This document shows, in pieces, positions 1 through 5,171 of a stretch of DNA of 6,585 bases; within the stretch, counting starts at the first letter, position 1, and every line of letters begins with the position of its first letter. A program made the position numbers and the translations under genes. The notes under the pieces are model-generated. The model worked only from the letters and a program-made list of their open reading frames with translations. It ran no database searches and was not told where the DNA came from. Origin of the DNA: Enteractinococcus helveticum (GTDB lineage: Bacteria; Actinomycetota; Actinomycetes; Actinomycetales; Micrococcaceae); NCBI RefSeq assembly GCF_020742345.1, contig NZ_DYXC01000079.1:1-6585 (forward strand). Direction: 5' to 3'.

Positions 1-88
1 GGCCAGGAAAGTTCTTGATATTGCACTGACGGCCAACCCTGCGCCATTACGCCACCTTTCACACCTAAAATCCTTATTCGGAAAATAA
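1..88 (+). CDS. 3' end of an unidentified gene cut by the window edge
   Basis: From position 2 one frame stays open for 28 codons and ends in TAA at 86-88; the other two plus-strand frames are closed by stops within the first 30 bases. The deduced tail runs A-R-K-V-L-D-I-A-L-T, then reaches a basic, leucine-rich end (PLRHLSHLKSLFGK). I do not recognise the family. The last four codons and the stop are built from the first half-site of the inverted-repeat array that follows, just as the Fic gene at 3355-4452 ends inside its own array. By analogy this could be another self-regulated DNA-binding protein, but that is inference. A 28-codon open frame can arise by chance, so the call is tentative. 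The gene converges on the minus-strand DUF218 gene. Confidence 0.45.
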   Translation, partial: ARKVLDIALTANPAPLRHLSHLKSLFGK

Positions 89-124
89 TCTGAACTTTTC
101 CCAATAAGGAGCTTATTGGGAAAA
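73..124. repeat. Array of three inverted 13-base half-sites, operator-like
   Basis: CTTATTCGGAAAA at 73-85, TTTTCCCAATAAG at 96-108 and CTTATTGGGAAAA at 112-124 are one half-site in alternating orientation. The second and third are perfect reverse complements three bases apart (loop GAG); the first differs from the third at one base. The first and second are separated by 10 bases. The core palindrome is preceded by TTTT and followed by AAAA on either strand, which is the wrong order for an intrinsic terminator, so a protein-binding site or recombination site is more likely. The first half-site encodes the end of the upstream open frame. Confidence 0.7.
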
Positions 125-166
125 TTAGTCTAGCGCGGTCATTGAGGTATCAGGTTGACTTCTGTT

Positions 167-1237
167 TTAGGGTATGACCATCGCCGGTACGATCCACGCG
201 GTGAACGCAATGGTCAGCACCAGAATGCCAAGGGCTGCGACCAGGTGGATTTTCAGATGATCGCGCATCACGGCAATAAATTCTCGAATGATCGCGCTGG
301 GTAGGTAATACCAGGCGGTTGGTGCGCCCACGACATGCGCTCGCAGCCCCAGCTGGCGAGTCAGCAGTGCGGCACGGAAAACATGATAGCTACTGGTCAC
401 CACCGTGACGGGTGCACTGGCATCGGGCAGTAGCTTGCGCGAAAACTGTAGGTTTTCTTCGGTATTGGTTGACTGGTCTTCGGCAATGACGTGCTCGGGG
501 GCAACACCGTGTTCAATGACGTAGTCTCGCATAGCAACACCTTCGGCCACGGGTTCGTCGTCGCCCTTGCCGCCCGAGGTGATGATGACTGGTTCGTCGG
601 CGTCGTCATGACGTGCGGTGATTCCGCGTTTCAACCGGGAGGCCAGTAATGGTGGAACTTTGCCGTTGATCAGCCCGGCGCCCAGAATAATGATGGCCGA
701 AGAGGGCAGCTTTGGTTTGCGCCAGCGGTAGGCCAGGGAGGCGATAATGAACGCGGCGAAGCAGCTGGCGGTGTAGGTGATGAGCAGGAGTACAGCTGTG
801 TAGGTGCCGTATTGCAGCTCGTAGGCCAGGTCGTCGCGGACGAGCTCGGCGGGCTCAATGACCGCCAGCGCGGTTGGCAGGAAGAATAGCGCCAGGCCGG
901 CAAGCAGTGAGAGCATGTTGCCCAGGCTGCGGGATTCCCGGCGCAGGGTGGTAATACCGGCCCACAACAGGAAGCCCACCAGAAGTGGGTAGCCAACAGC
1001 GGTGCCCAGTCCGATGGCGAGGAGCGAGGCGCCCAGCGTGATGGCCAAGAGGATGGGCCAGTCGGCGAGCAGGTACAACAGCAGCCCCGCGGACAATAGC
1101 GTGGCGCCGGTGCCGATAATGGTGTAGCTGTAGGCGGCGATGCGACGGGGGTCTTTGGAAATGCGCTGGATTCCGAGGCCGGTTGCCAGCAGACCCAGGA
1201 TGCCGAAGACAGCCGTGACTACCGTGATGATGGTCAT
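167..1237 (-). CDS. YdcF/DUF218 family membrane protein
   Basis: This 356-residue protein has an N-terminal membrane half (helices near residues 3-22, 36-58, 62-97, probably two, 108-128 and 146-170), a cytoplasmic or extracytoplasmic DUF218 domain at about 179-325, and a last helix at 331-354. Family marks are the opening strand and loop (IIILGAGLINGKVPP, 182-196), the glycine/acid motif SGGKGDDEPVAEG (221-233), the conserved ED-STNT-EN stretch (253-262) and TSSYHVFRA (281-289). YdcF, SanA and ElyC belong to this superfamily; some members affect envelope integrity or lipid-carrier metabolism, but the reaction is not settled and no substrate can be named here. The ATG at 1235-1237 has only a weak Shine-Dalgarno; the next in-frame Met is residue 108, so the start stands. 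It lies downstream of the transporter operon on the same strand, 231 bases away, so it is probably a separate unit. Confidence 0.85.
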   Translation of the reverse strand: MTIITVVTAVFGILGLLATGLGIQRISKDPRRIAAYSYTIIGTGATLLSAGLLLYLLADWPILLAITLGASLLAIGLGTAVGYPLLVGFLLWAGITTLRRESRSLGNMLSLLAGLALFFLPTALAVIEPAELVRDDLAYELQYGTYTAVLLLITYTASCFAAFIIASLAYRWRKPKLPSSAIIILGAGLINGKVPPLLASRLKRGITARHDDADEPVIITSGGKGDDEPVAEGVAMRDYVIEHGVAPEHVIAEDQSTNTEENLQFSRKLLPDASAPVTVVTSSYHVFRAALLTRQLGLRAHVVGAPTAWYYLPSAIIREFIAVMRDHLKIHLVAALGILVLTIAFTAWIVPAMVIP

Positions 1238-1292
1238 GGAAGTCAGTGTACTGGCAAGCAGCTTTACCCCCGGTTGATTGATGCGCTTTGAA

Positions 1293-1352
1293 GGTGCTGG
1301 CGAAGACGCCCGGGGTATCCCGGGTCCAAGCTAGACCAGGGATTTCAGCACC
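1293..1352. other. Compact multi-stem inverted-repeat element, possible structured RNA
   Basis: GGTGCTG at 1293-1299 pairs with CAGCACC at 1346-1352. The enclosed bases can form three small hairpins in a row: GGCG/CGCC around AAGA (1299-1310), CGGG/CCCG around GTAT (1311-1322) and GGTC/GACC around a 7-base loop (1323-1337). The helices share a base at the first junction. The shape recalls a cloverleaf, but there is no T-loop, CCA end or tRNA length. It lies about 55 bases before the DUF218 start on the minus strand and about 120 bases after the transporter operon, so it could be a leader, an operon end or a dispersed intergenic repeat. Confidence 0.4.
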
Positions 1353-1353
1353 C

Positions 1354-1384
1354 GGCAACCGGCCGACCGACAAAACCCGTTGCC
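1354..1384 (-). terminator. Possible stem-loop after the transporter operon
   Basis: GGCAAC at 1354-1359 pairs with GTTGCC at 1379-1384; beyond one mismatch two more GC pairs can form. It lies 85 bases downstream of the small-subunit stop on the minus strand. No T-tract follows, so this is only a weak terminator candidate and may form one structured region with the neighbouring multi-stem element. Confidence 0.25.
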
Positions 1385-1468
1385 CCCACTGTTGGCTTTG
1401 ACCGTGAGGCTGCGGAGCTTTGGGCTGGGTTTCTTACTGCCAGTGCATCGAGTTGTCTTTGGCTGTGG

Positions 1469-1624
1469 TTACTCTGTGAATAACGCGCCGGCTTTCACAG
1501 CGGTATCGACGAGCCCGTAGCCTAAGCCCATGATGACGATCAGAGCCAGGATGACGGCGATGGTGCGATAGGTCTGGCTGACTTCGGTGGTGGGGGCTCC
1601 GGTAAATTGTGGTGAGGTGCTCAT
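1469..1624 (-). CDS. MFS transporter small subunit (single-helix partner of OFA permease)
   Basis: The product has 51 residues: a polar N-terminus (residues 1-20), one hydrophobic helix at about 21-43 (TIAVILALIVIMGLGYGLV) and a short tail ending GALFTE. Small proteins of this form are annotated next to OFA-family transporters in actinobacteria and other bacteria as the MFS transporter small subunit; I recognise the type from memory and could not search. An upstream in-frame start at 1687 would add 21 Thr/Ser/Asn-rich residues read from inside the transporter gene. I prefer the ATG at 1622-1624 because AAGGAG lies seven bases before it and the upstream gene ends only 10 bases away. The TAA of the transporter lies within the Shine-Dalgarno region, pointing to coupled translation and fixed subunit output. 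The role is probably to stabilise or modulate the permease in the cytoplasmic membrane. Confidence 0.8.
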   Translation of the reverse strand: MSTSPQFTGAPTTEVSQTYRTIAVILALIVIMGLGYGLVDTAVKAGALFTE

Positions 1625-1640
1625 AGGGGACTCCTTAGCG
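1624..1640 (-). promoter_or_regulatory. Ribosome-binding site overlapping the upstream stop codon
   Basis: Read on the minus strand the junction is CGC TAA GGAG TCCCCT ATG. The transporter stop codon supplies the first bases of TAAGGAG, so ribosomes finishing the transporter are placed to start the small gene. This decides the start of the 51-residue product. Confidence 0.75.
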
Positions 1641-2990
1641 GTGTAGCTCGTATTCGACGGTGTGTTCGATGGTGTGTTTTTCGGCAACTGGGCGCATCAG
1701 AATGTTGGCGATCAACCCGATGGCCAGTAGACCGACCATGATGTACATGGACACGGTGTAGAGGTCGGGGCCTTCGGCGCCTGCGATGGCTTGGGATTCG
1801 ACCACGCTGTTGACGATTAGTGGTCCGGCAATACCGGCGGCAGCCCATGCGGTGAGGATGCGACCGTGGATGGCGCCGACTTGGTAGTAGCCAAACATAT
1901 CGCGCAGGTAGGCGGGCATGGTGGAGAATCCGCCACCGTAGAAGGACAGGATGAAGATCGCAGAGAGAATAAAGATGATCAGCGATCCGTTGCCGATAAA
2001 GGCGATGAGCAGATAGAACAGAACGCCAACGCCCAGGTAGAGCAGGTAGACGTTCTTGCGTCCGATGTAGTCGGAGGCGGTGGACCACACGAAGCGGCCG
2101 GCCATATTGGCCAGCGACAGGATGCCTACGAAGCCGGCTGCGGCTGCTGCGGTGACGCCGGGGAAGTAGTCTTGGATCATTGGGGCGGCATTTTCCAAGA
2201 TACCGATGCCTGCGGTGACGTTGGTAAATAATATGATCCACAGGAACCAGAACTGCGGGGTTTTCAACGCCTGGTTGGCCGAGACGTTGAGGTTGGTTTG
2301 CATCGGGGCGGCTTCGGCGGTTGCTGGATCCCAGCCCTCAGGTTTCCAGTCGGGGTGGGGTAAGCGGATGACGTAGGCTCCGGCGGCGATAATGAACGCG
2401 TAGCTAATAGCCAAGGTAATAAACGTTGGCACCAGACCGGCGGCAAGATTTTCGGTTTCGGTTCCGCCACCGAATAGTGCCATCAGTGAGTTGGACATGG
2501 GGCTTGCAATCAGTGCTCCGCCACCAAAGCCCATGATGGCGAGGCCCGTGGCCAGCCCGGGACGGTCAGGGAACCATTTCATGAGCGTGGAGACCGGCGC
2601 AATGTAGCCGATGCCCAGACCGATTCCGCCGATGAACCCGTAGCCGAAGTACACCATCCACAACTGACCGGTCGCAATACCGAATGCTGCGACGAAGAAA
2701 CCCACAACCCATGCGGTCCCGGCGACGATCATTGACTTGCGGGGACCGGCTTTTTCAACCCAGGTGCCACCAAAGGCTGCCGATAGCCCCAGCATGGCTA
2801 TGGCTACCGAGAAGATCCAGCCGACAGACACCTCACCGACGTCAAACCGCGACATCAAGGGGATTTTGAAAACACTAAAGGCATAGACCTGGCCGATACA
2901 TAAGTGGATGGCCAAGGCGGCGGCAGGAATGAACCACCTATTAAAGTTCTTTGGTGCTACAATTGCGGATTTATCTAATACGCTTGGCAT
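1635..2990 (-). CDS. OFA family MFS transporter (oxalate/formate antiporter type)
   Basis: The product is a 451-residue, 12-helix major facilitator of the OxlT-like OFA group, which exchanges or takes up small carboxylates; the substrate cannot be read from the sequence. Helix 1 has HLCIGQVYAFSVFKIPL (29-45), typical of OFA proteins. The loop between helices 2 and 3 has G-x-W-V-E-K-A-G-P-R-K (75-85). Helix 4 to loop 5 carries GIGLGIGYIAPVSTLMKWFP (122-141) followed by DRPGLATG, the OFA signature region. The second-half counterpart is N-M-A-G-R-F-V-W-S-T-A-S-D-Y-I-G-R-K (295-312). A central cytoplasmic loop spans about 210-243. A TTG at 3036-3038 would add 16 residues, but the ATG at 2988-2990 has GAGAGGA just upstream and matches the usual family start. 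It is first in an operon with the small subunit, 10 bases apart, under the promoter at 3047-3075. Confidence 0.9.
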   Translation of the reverse strand: MPSVLDKSAIVAPKNFNRWFIPAAALAIHLCIGQVYAFSVFKIPLMSRFDVGEVSVGWIFSVAIAMLGLSAAFGGTWVEKAGPRKSMIVAGTAWVVGFFVAAFGIATGQLWMVYFGYGFIGGIGLGIGYIAPVSTLMKWFPDRPGLATGLAIMGFGGGALIASPMSNSLMALFGGGTETENLAAGLVPTFITLAISYAFIIAAGAYVIRLPHPDWKPEGWDPATAEAAPMQTNLNVSANQALKTPQFWFLWIILFTNVTAGIGILENAAPMIQDYFPGVTAAAAAGFVGILSLANMAGRFVWSTASDYIGRKNVYLLYLGVGVLFYLLIAFIGNGSLIIFILSAIFILSFYGGGFSTMPAYLRDMFGYYQVGAIHGRILTAWAAAGIAGPLIVNSVVESQAIAGAEGPDLYTVSMYIMVGLLAIGLIANILMRPVAEKHTIEHTVEYELHR

Positions 2991-3046
2991 ATAGGTCCTC
3001 TCGCTGCGACTGTGAAAGTCATCAGCTTGAATTATCAATCATGCTG

Positions 3047-3075
3047 AGCATATTTTAGCCACATACATGTGTCAA
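3047..3075 (-). promoter_or_regulatory. Sigma-70 type promoter of the transporter operon
   Basis: On the minus strand TTGACA (3070-3075, perfect -35) is followed after exactly 17 bases by TATGCT (3047-3052, four of six for -10). Transcription would start near 3040, giving a leader of about 50 bases to the transporter ATG. This is the best promoter in the window. Confidence 0.75.
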
Positions 3076-3080
3076 CAATC

Positions 3081-3094
3081 ATACGAACTCGTAT
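3081..3094. promoter_or_regulatory. Perfect palindrome upstream of the transporter -35 box, likely operator
   Basis: ATACGA and TCGTAT face each other across AC, a perfect 6+2+6 inverted repeat. It lies five bases upstream of the -35 hexamer. That is a usual place for an activator, or for a repressor that touches the -35. GntR-type regulators often bind short sites of this kind, but no regulator gene is in the window. Confidence 0.45.
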
Positions 3095-3255
3095 ATTTCG
3101 TCACAAGAATATCAAAGAATAGGCAAATATTATCCGCGCTGTACAGCAGTGGAATAAGCTGATAGGCACAGCCCGCCTGTACGTTGGAGAGATTACGGAT
3201 TTTGCTGCGTTAAGCGTGTTGACGGGGAGTCCGGGCTAAGAGCGACCGAAAGGGG
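3095..3255. other. Gene-free stretch between the transporter promoter and the Fic array
   Basis: No open frame with a credible start or recognisable product was found on either strand. The only marked element is the 10-base palindrome GCTGTACAGC at 3138-3147. The region begins AT-rich and becomes GC-richer toward 3250. It separates two divergent units and could contain further promoter or operator sequence that cannot be identified by eye. Confidence 0.5.
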
Positions 3256-3318
3256 ACATGTAAAAAGTTTTTACATGTTCTCAGAACGTGTAAAGAATTT
3301 AGTGAATTTTTTACACGT
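3256..3318. repeat. Left double palindrome before fic (operator array, copy 1)
   Basis: Palindrome 1 (3256-3278) has perfect 11-base arms ACATGTAAAAA and TTTTTACATGT around one G. Seven bases later palindrome 2 (3286-3318) has 14-base arms beginning ACGTGTAAA and ending TTTACACGT, with one mismatch and a 5-base centre. All four half-sites read AC(A/G)TGTAAA. Possible fic promoter boxes lie inside: TTTACA at 3270-3275 with AAGAAT at 3293-3298, or TTTACA at 3310-3315 with AAAAAT at 3333-3338, each with 17-base spacing. A protein bound here would block either one. The same arrangement returns after the gene at 4445-4508. Confidence 0.85.
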
Positions 3319-3354
3319 CTTGGCGTTCATGAAAAAATACGTTAGTTTTTTTAT

Positions 3355-4452
3355 GTGTCATGGTCCCCTGATTATCCATATAATGATCTCCCGTTATTGC
3401 CTCCGAAAGCCGATCTTGAAACCGTTCCAATTTTTAAGGCACTGGTGCCAGCGAGGGCGGAGCTCAGTGGACTCAATGAGGCCTTAGTTTCATTGCCGAA
3501 TCCTGAGGTCTTCGTAAATTCATTAGCTCTGCTCGAGGCGCAGGCGAGTTCTGAAGTAGAGAATATTGTCACGACCACGGACGACCTATTCCGTGCTGAT
3601 AGCTATGCCGCAGACGCCAGTCCGGCGACTCGAGAAGCGTTGCGTTATAAAACTGCTTTGTTTCACGGTCAGGATCATATCCAGAACCGTGCAGGTTTAC
3701 TCACCGTTGGTTTAGCAGCCGAAGTCTGTTCGGAAATTCGCGGAACGATCACGACACTACGATGTGCCGAAGGAACATATATAGGTAATCCCGTCACAGG
3801 GAAACCTATCTATACGCCTCCGGCAGGCAAGCAGCTTCTAGAAACGAAACTTCAGAATTGGGCTGAATTTGTTAATAGTGAAACGGAGCTAGACCCATTA
3901 GTTCAAATGGCTGTTGCACATTACCAATTTGAAGCGATTCATCCTTTCGATGACGGCAATGGTCGGACCGGTCGGATTCTAAATGTGTTGATGCTGGTCG
4001 CCCGACAGTTGCTGCAAGCACCAATCCTGTATATCTCTAAGTACATCATCAGACATAAAAACGAGTACTATCGGCTGCTGAATGCGGTCACAGAACACGG
4101 GGCGTGGGATGAATGGGTGGTGTACATGTTGCATGCCGTGGAATCAACTGCCCGTTCCACGAGATTGAAGATCAAATCTATTCAGCAACTTCAAGCTCAG
4201 TTTATAGAACAGCTAACTGTTGATACTGGCACACATTACCCGGCGAATTTCTCTGAAGTTCTCTTCAGTCAACCATACTGTCGAGTGAAAGATGTTATTG
4301 AAGGTTGCTCTGTATCGAGGCCAACAGCAACGAAATATCTCAACGCGCTCGTGGACGCCGGGATGCTAGAAATCCATACTGCAGGTCGAGACAAATTATA
4401 TGTCAATACATCCTTCATGAGTATTCTCCGAGCCGCCGAGAGCGATGTGTAA
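3355..4452 (+). CDS. Fic family protein (AMPylase) with inhibitory helix and C-terminal winged helix
   Basis: Fic enzymes usually move AMP from ATP to a hydroxyl side chain of a target protein. This 365-residue protein has the Fic_N opening (YPYNDLPLLPP, 7-17), an inhibitory motif S-S-E-V-E-N (65-70, fitting [S/T]xxxE[G/N], so class II with Glu69 as the brake), a target-docking flap (about 138-158), the intact active site HPFDDGNGRTGR (196-207, catalytic His196) and a C-terminal winged helix-turn-helix (about 298-350) with a likely recognition helix in SVSRPTATKYLNALVDAG. The architecture matches SoFic-like proteins. The start is GTG at 3355; TAG at 3343-3345 closes the frame upstream. No Shine-Dalgarno is visible, so near-leaderless translation is possible. 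No separate antitoxin gene is present, as expected when the brake is built in. By eye the gene is AT-richer than its neighbours, suggesting transfer. The target protein is unknown. Confidence 0.92.
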   Translation: MSWSPDYPYNDLPLLPPKADLETVPIFKALVPARAELSGLNEALVSLPNPEVFVNSLALLEAQASSEVENIVTTTDDLFRADSYAADASPATREALRYKTALFHGQDHIQNRAGLLTVGLAAEVCSEIRGTITTLRCAEGTYIGNPVTGKPIYTPPAGKQLLETKLQNWAEFVNSETELDPLVQMAVAHYQFEAIHPFDDGNGRTGRILNVLMLVARQLLQAPILYISKYIIRHKNEYYRLLNAVTEHGAWDEWVVYMLHAVESTARSTRLKIKSIQQLQAQFIEQLTVDTGTHYPANFSEVLFSQPYCRVKDVIEGCSVSRPTATKYLNALVDAGMLEIHTAGRDKLYVNTSFMSILRAAESDV

Positions 4453-4508
4453 AAGATTTTTACATGTCCTCGCAACGTGTAAAAAAACCCGGCATATTTT
4501 TTACACGT
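4445..4508. repeat. Right double palindrome after fic (operator array, copy 2)
   Basis: The array repeats the left one in the same orientation. Palindrome 1 (4445-4467) matches the left copy at 19 of 23 positions. A 7-base spacer follows, the same length as on the left. Palindrome 2 (4475-4508) has perfect 12-base arms ACGTGTAAAAAA and TTTTTTACACGT around 10 bases that differ from the left copy. Thus the half-sites and their spacing are kept while the centre has changed, as expected for protein-binding sites. The fic stop codon TAA (4450-4452) lies within the first TGTAAAA half-site. Confidence 0.85.
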
Positions 4509-4545
4509 GAGGCCCTGTTGCTGATCCGCGGCCTCAGTTCTTTTT
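4508..4545 (+). terminator. Intrinsic terminator-like hairpin after fic
   Basis: TGAGGCC (4508-4514) pairs with GGCCTCA (4530-4536) around a 15-base loop, followed by TTCTTTTT at 4538-4545. It directly abuts the right operator array and would end fic transcription before the GyrI-like remnant. The large loop lowers confidence. Confidence 0.5.
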
Positions 4546-4575
4546 CGGCATGAGTTGCGGATGCTGGGCTAAGCA

Positions 4576-4980
4576 ATGGTTGAGAAGATCGATTCCAAGA
4601 AAACACTGGATGCTTACCGGGCAAAGCTTGGAGAATTTCGCGTCGTCGACGTCCCGACCATGCAGTATCTCATGGTCGATGGTCAGGGTGATCCGAACTC
4701 CTCGTCTGAGTATGCGCAGGCGCTGGAAGCGTTGTACCCGGTGGCCTGCAAAATGAAATGTATGAGTAAACGCCAGCTCCGGCGCGATTACGCCGTCCCA
4801 CCACTAGGAGGTCTCTGGTGAGCAGATGACATGATCGCAGCTGCAAGCTACACAAGTAAATCCAAATGGCAGTGGACCGCGATGATCGTGGCTCCTACGC
4901 CGACGCGGGAGCTGTGGTTTCGCAAAACCGCCCCTGAAAACCTGTGGGCACTGTTACGCCAGTCCGTTCGCCCGATGTGG
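4576..4980 (+). pseudogene. GyrI-like domain protein, inactivated by a stop codon and an internal deletion
   Basis: The first 81 codons match the start of GyrI-like small-molecule-binding proteins very well: KIDSKKTLDAYRAKLGEFRV, then D-V-P-T-M-Q-Y-L-M-V-D-G-Q-G-D-P-N, then SKRQLRRDYAVPPLGGLW. The family normally continues W-A-D-D-M; here the second Trp codon is TGA (4819-4821), and A-D-D-M follows in the same frame, then KSKWQWTAMIVAPTPTREL (about 4858-4914). The next residues, RKTAPENLWALLRQSVRP (4921-4974), match the family C-terminus (KxAPEKLxTILRQPV), so about 80-90 central residues seem missing, joined near 4915-4920 without loss of frame. Past 4980 no similarity is left and the frame runs on to TAA at 5083-5085. 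TAA at 4570-4572 excludes an earlier start. No convincing ribosome-binding site is seen. Family lengths and motifs are from memory. Intact relatives bind hydrophobic ligands or act as GyrI-type modulators. Confidence 0.85.
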
Positions 4981-5090
4981 TTACGACGTCAAAGATACTG
5001 TGATCACGCAACGTCATGCCGGGTTCATATGATATTCATGGCGTTTTTGATCCGTATCATAGTATTTTGGTTTGTGCTGTGCTAAAACTA

Positions 5091-5129
5091 GGTGAAACTC
5101 CGTCTGCCCAGAACGGTCGGAGTATCACC
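5091..5129 (+). other. Leader stem-loop 1 upstream of the DUF4282 gene
   Basis: GGTGAAACTCCG (5091-5102) pairs with CGGAGTATCACC (5118-5129), 11 pairs with one A-A mismatch and a 15-base loop. It may be the old terminator of the GyrI-like gene or part of the leader of the next gene. No T-tract follows. Confidence 0.4.
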
Positions 5130-5139
5130 ATACACATAC

Positions 5140-5154
5140 GGCTCGAATTGAGCC
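5140..5154 (+). other. Leader stem-loop 2 next to the DUF4282 ribosome-binding site
   Basis: GGCTC (5140-5144) pairs with GAGCC (5150-5154) around GAATT. It ends seven bases before the GAGGAG Shine-Dalgarno at 5162-5167, so it could affect ribosome access. Short stems like this are also common by chance. Confidence 0.25.
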
Positions 5155-5171
5155 CTGACTCGAGGAGTGGC

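Noticed and set aside
96..124. Bidirectional intrinsic terminator
   Set aside because: T bases precede and A bases follow the stem on both strands, the reverse of an intrinsic terminator, and the half-site is repeated again at 73-85.
73..124. CRISPR-like repeats
   Set aside because: The units are inverted and only 3-10 bases apart, so there are no spacers.
1293..1352. tRNA gene suggested by the cloverleaf-like pairing
   Set aside because: On neither strand is there a GTTCRA T-loop, a normal D-arm or the right length; it is only 60 bases.
855..1373. 172-codon minus-strand open frame upstream of and across the DUF218 gene
   Set aside because: It is an alternative frame of the DUF218 gene, with the Arg/His/Pro-rich composition typical of shadow frames in GC-rich DNA.
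1866..2231. 121-codon plus-strand frame opposite the transporter
   Set aside because: It lies antisense to a confident gene, has no ribosome-binding site or family resemblance, and its composition follows from the opposite strand.
1621..2241. 206-codon minus-strand frame within the transporter gene
   Set aside because: It is rich in Arg, His and Pro and overlaps the clearly coding OFA frame; no recognisable motif.
3275..3487. 70-codon frame before and inside fic as a possible antitoxin (FicA-like)
   Set aside because: It starts inside the operator array, overlaps the fic coding region in another frame and has no inhibitory [S/T]xxxE[G/N] motif; the brake is already within the Fic protein.
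3256..4508. Insertion sequence or transposon ends around fic
   Set aside because: The flanking modules are direct copies of internally palindromic sites rather than terminal inverted repeats, and no transposase is present. A mobile history is still possible by other routes.
5016..5171. N-terminal extension of the DUF4282 protein from ATG 5016
   Set aside because: The 52 added residues cover two leader hairpins and show no family likeness, while ATG 5172 has a strong GAGGAG site.
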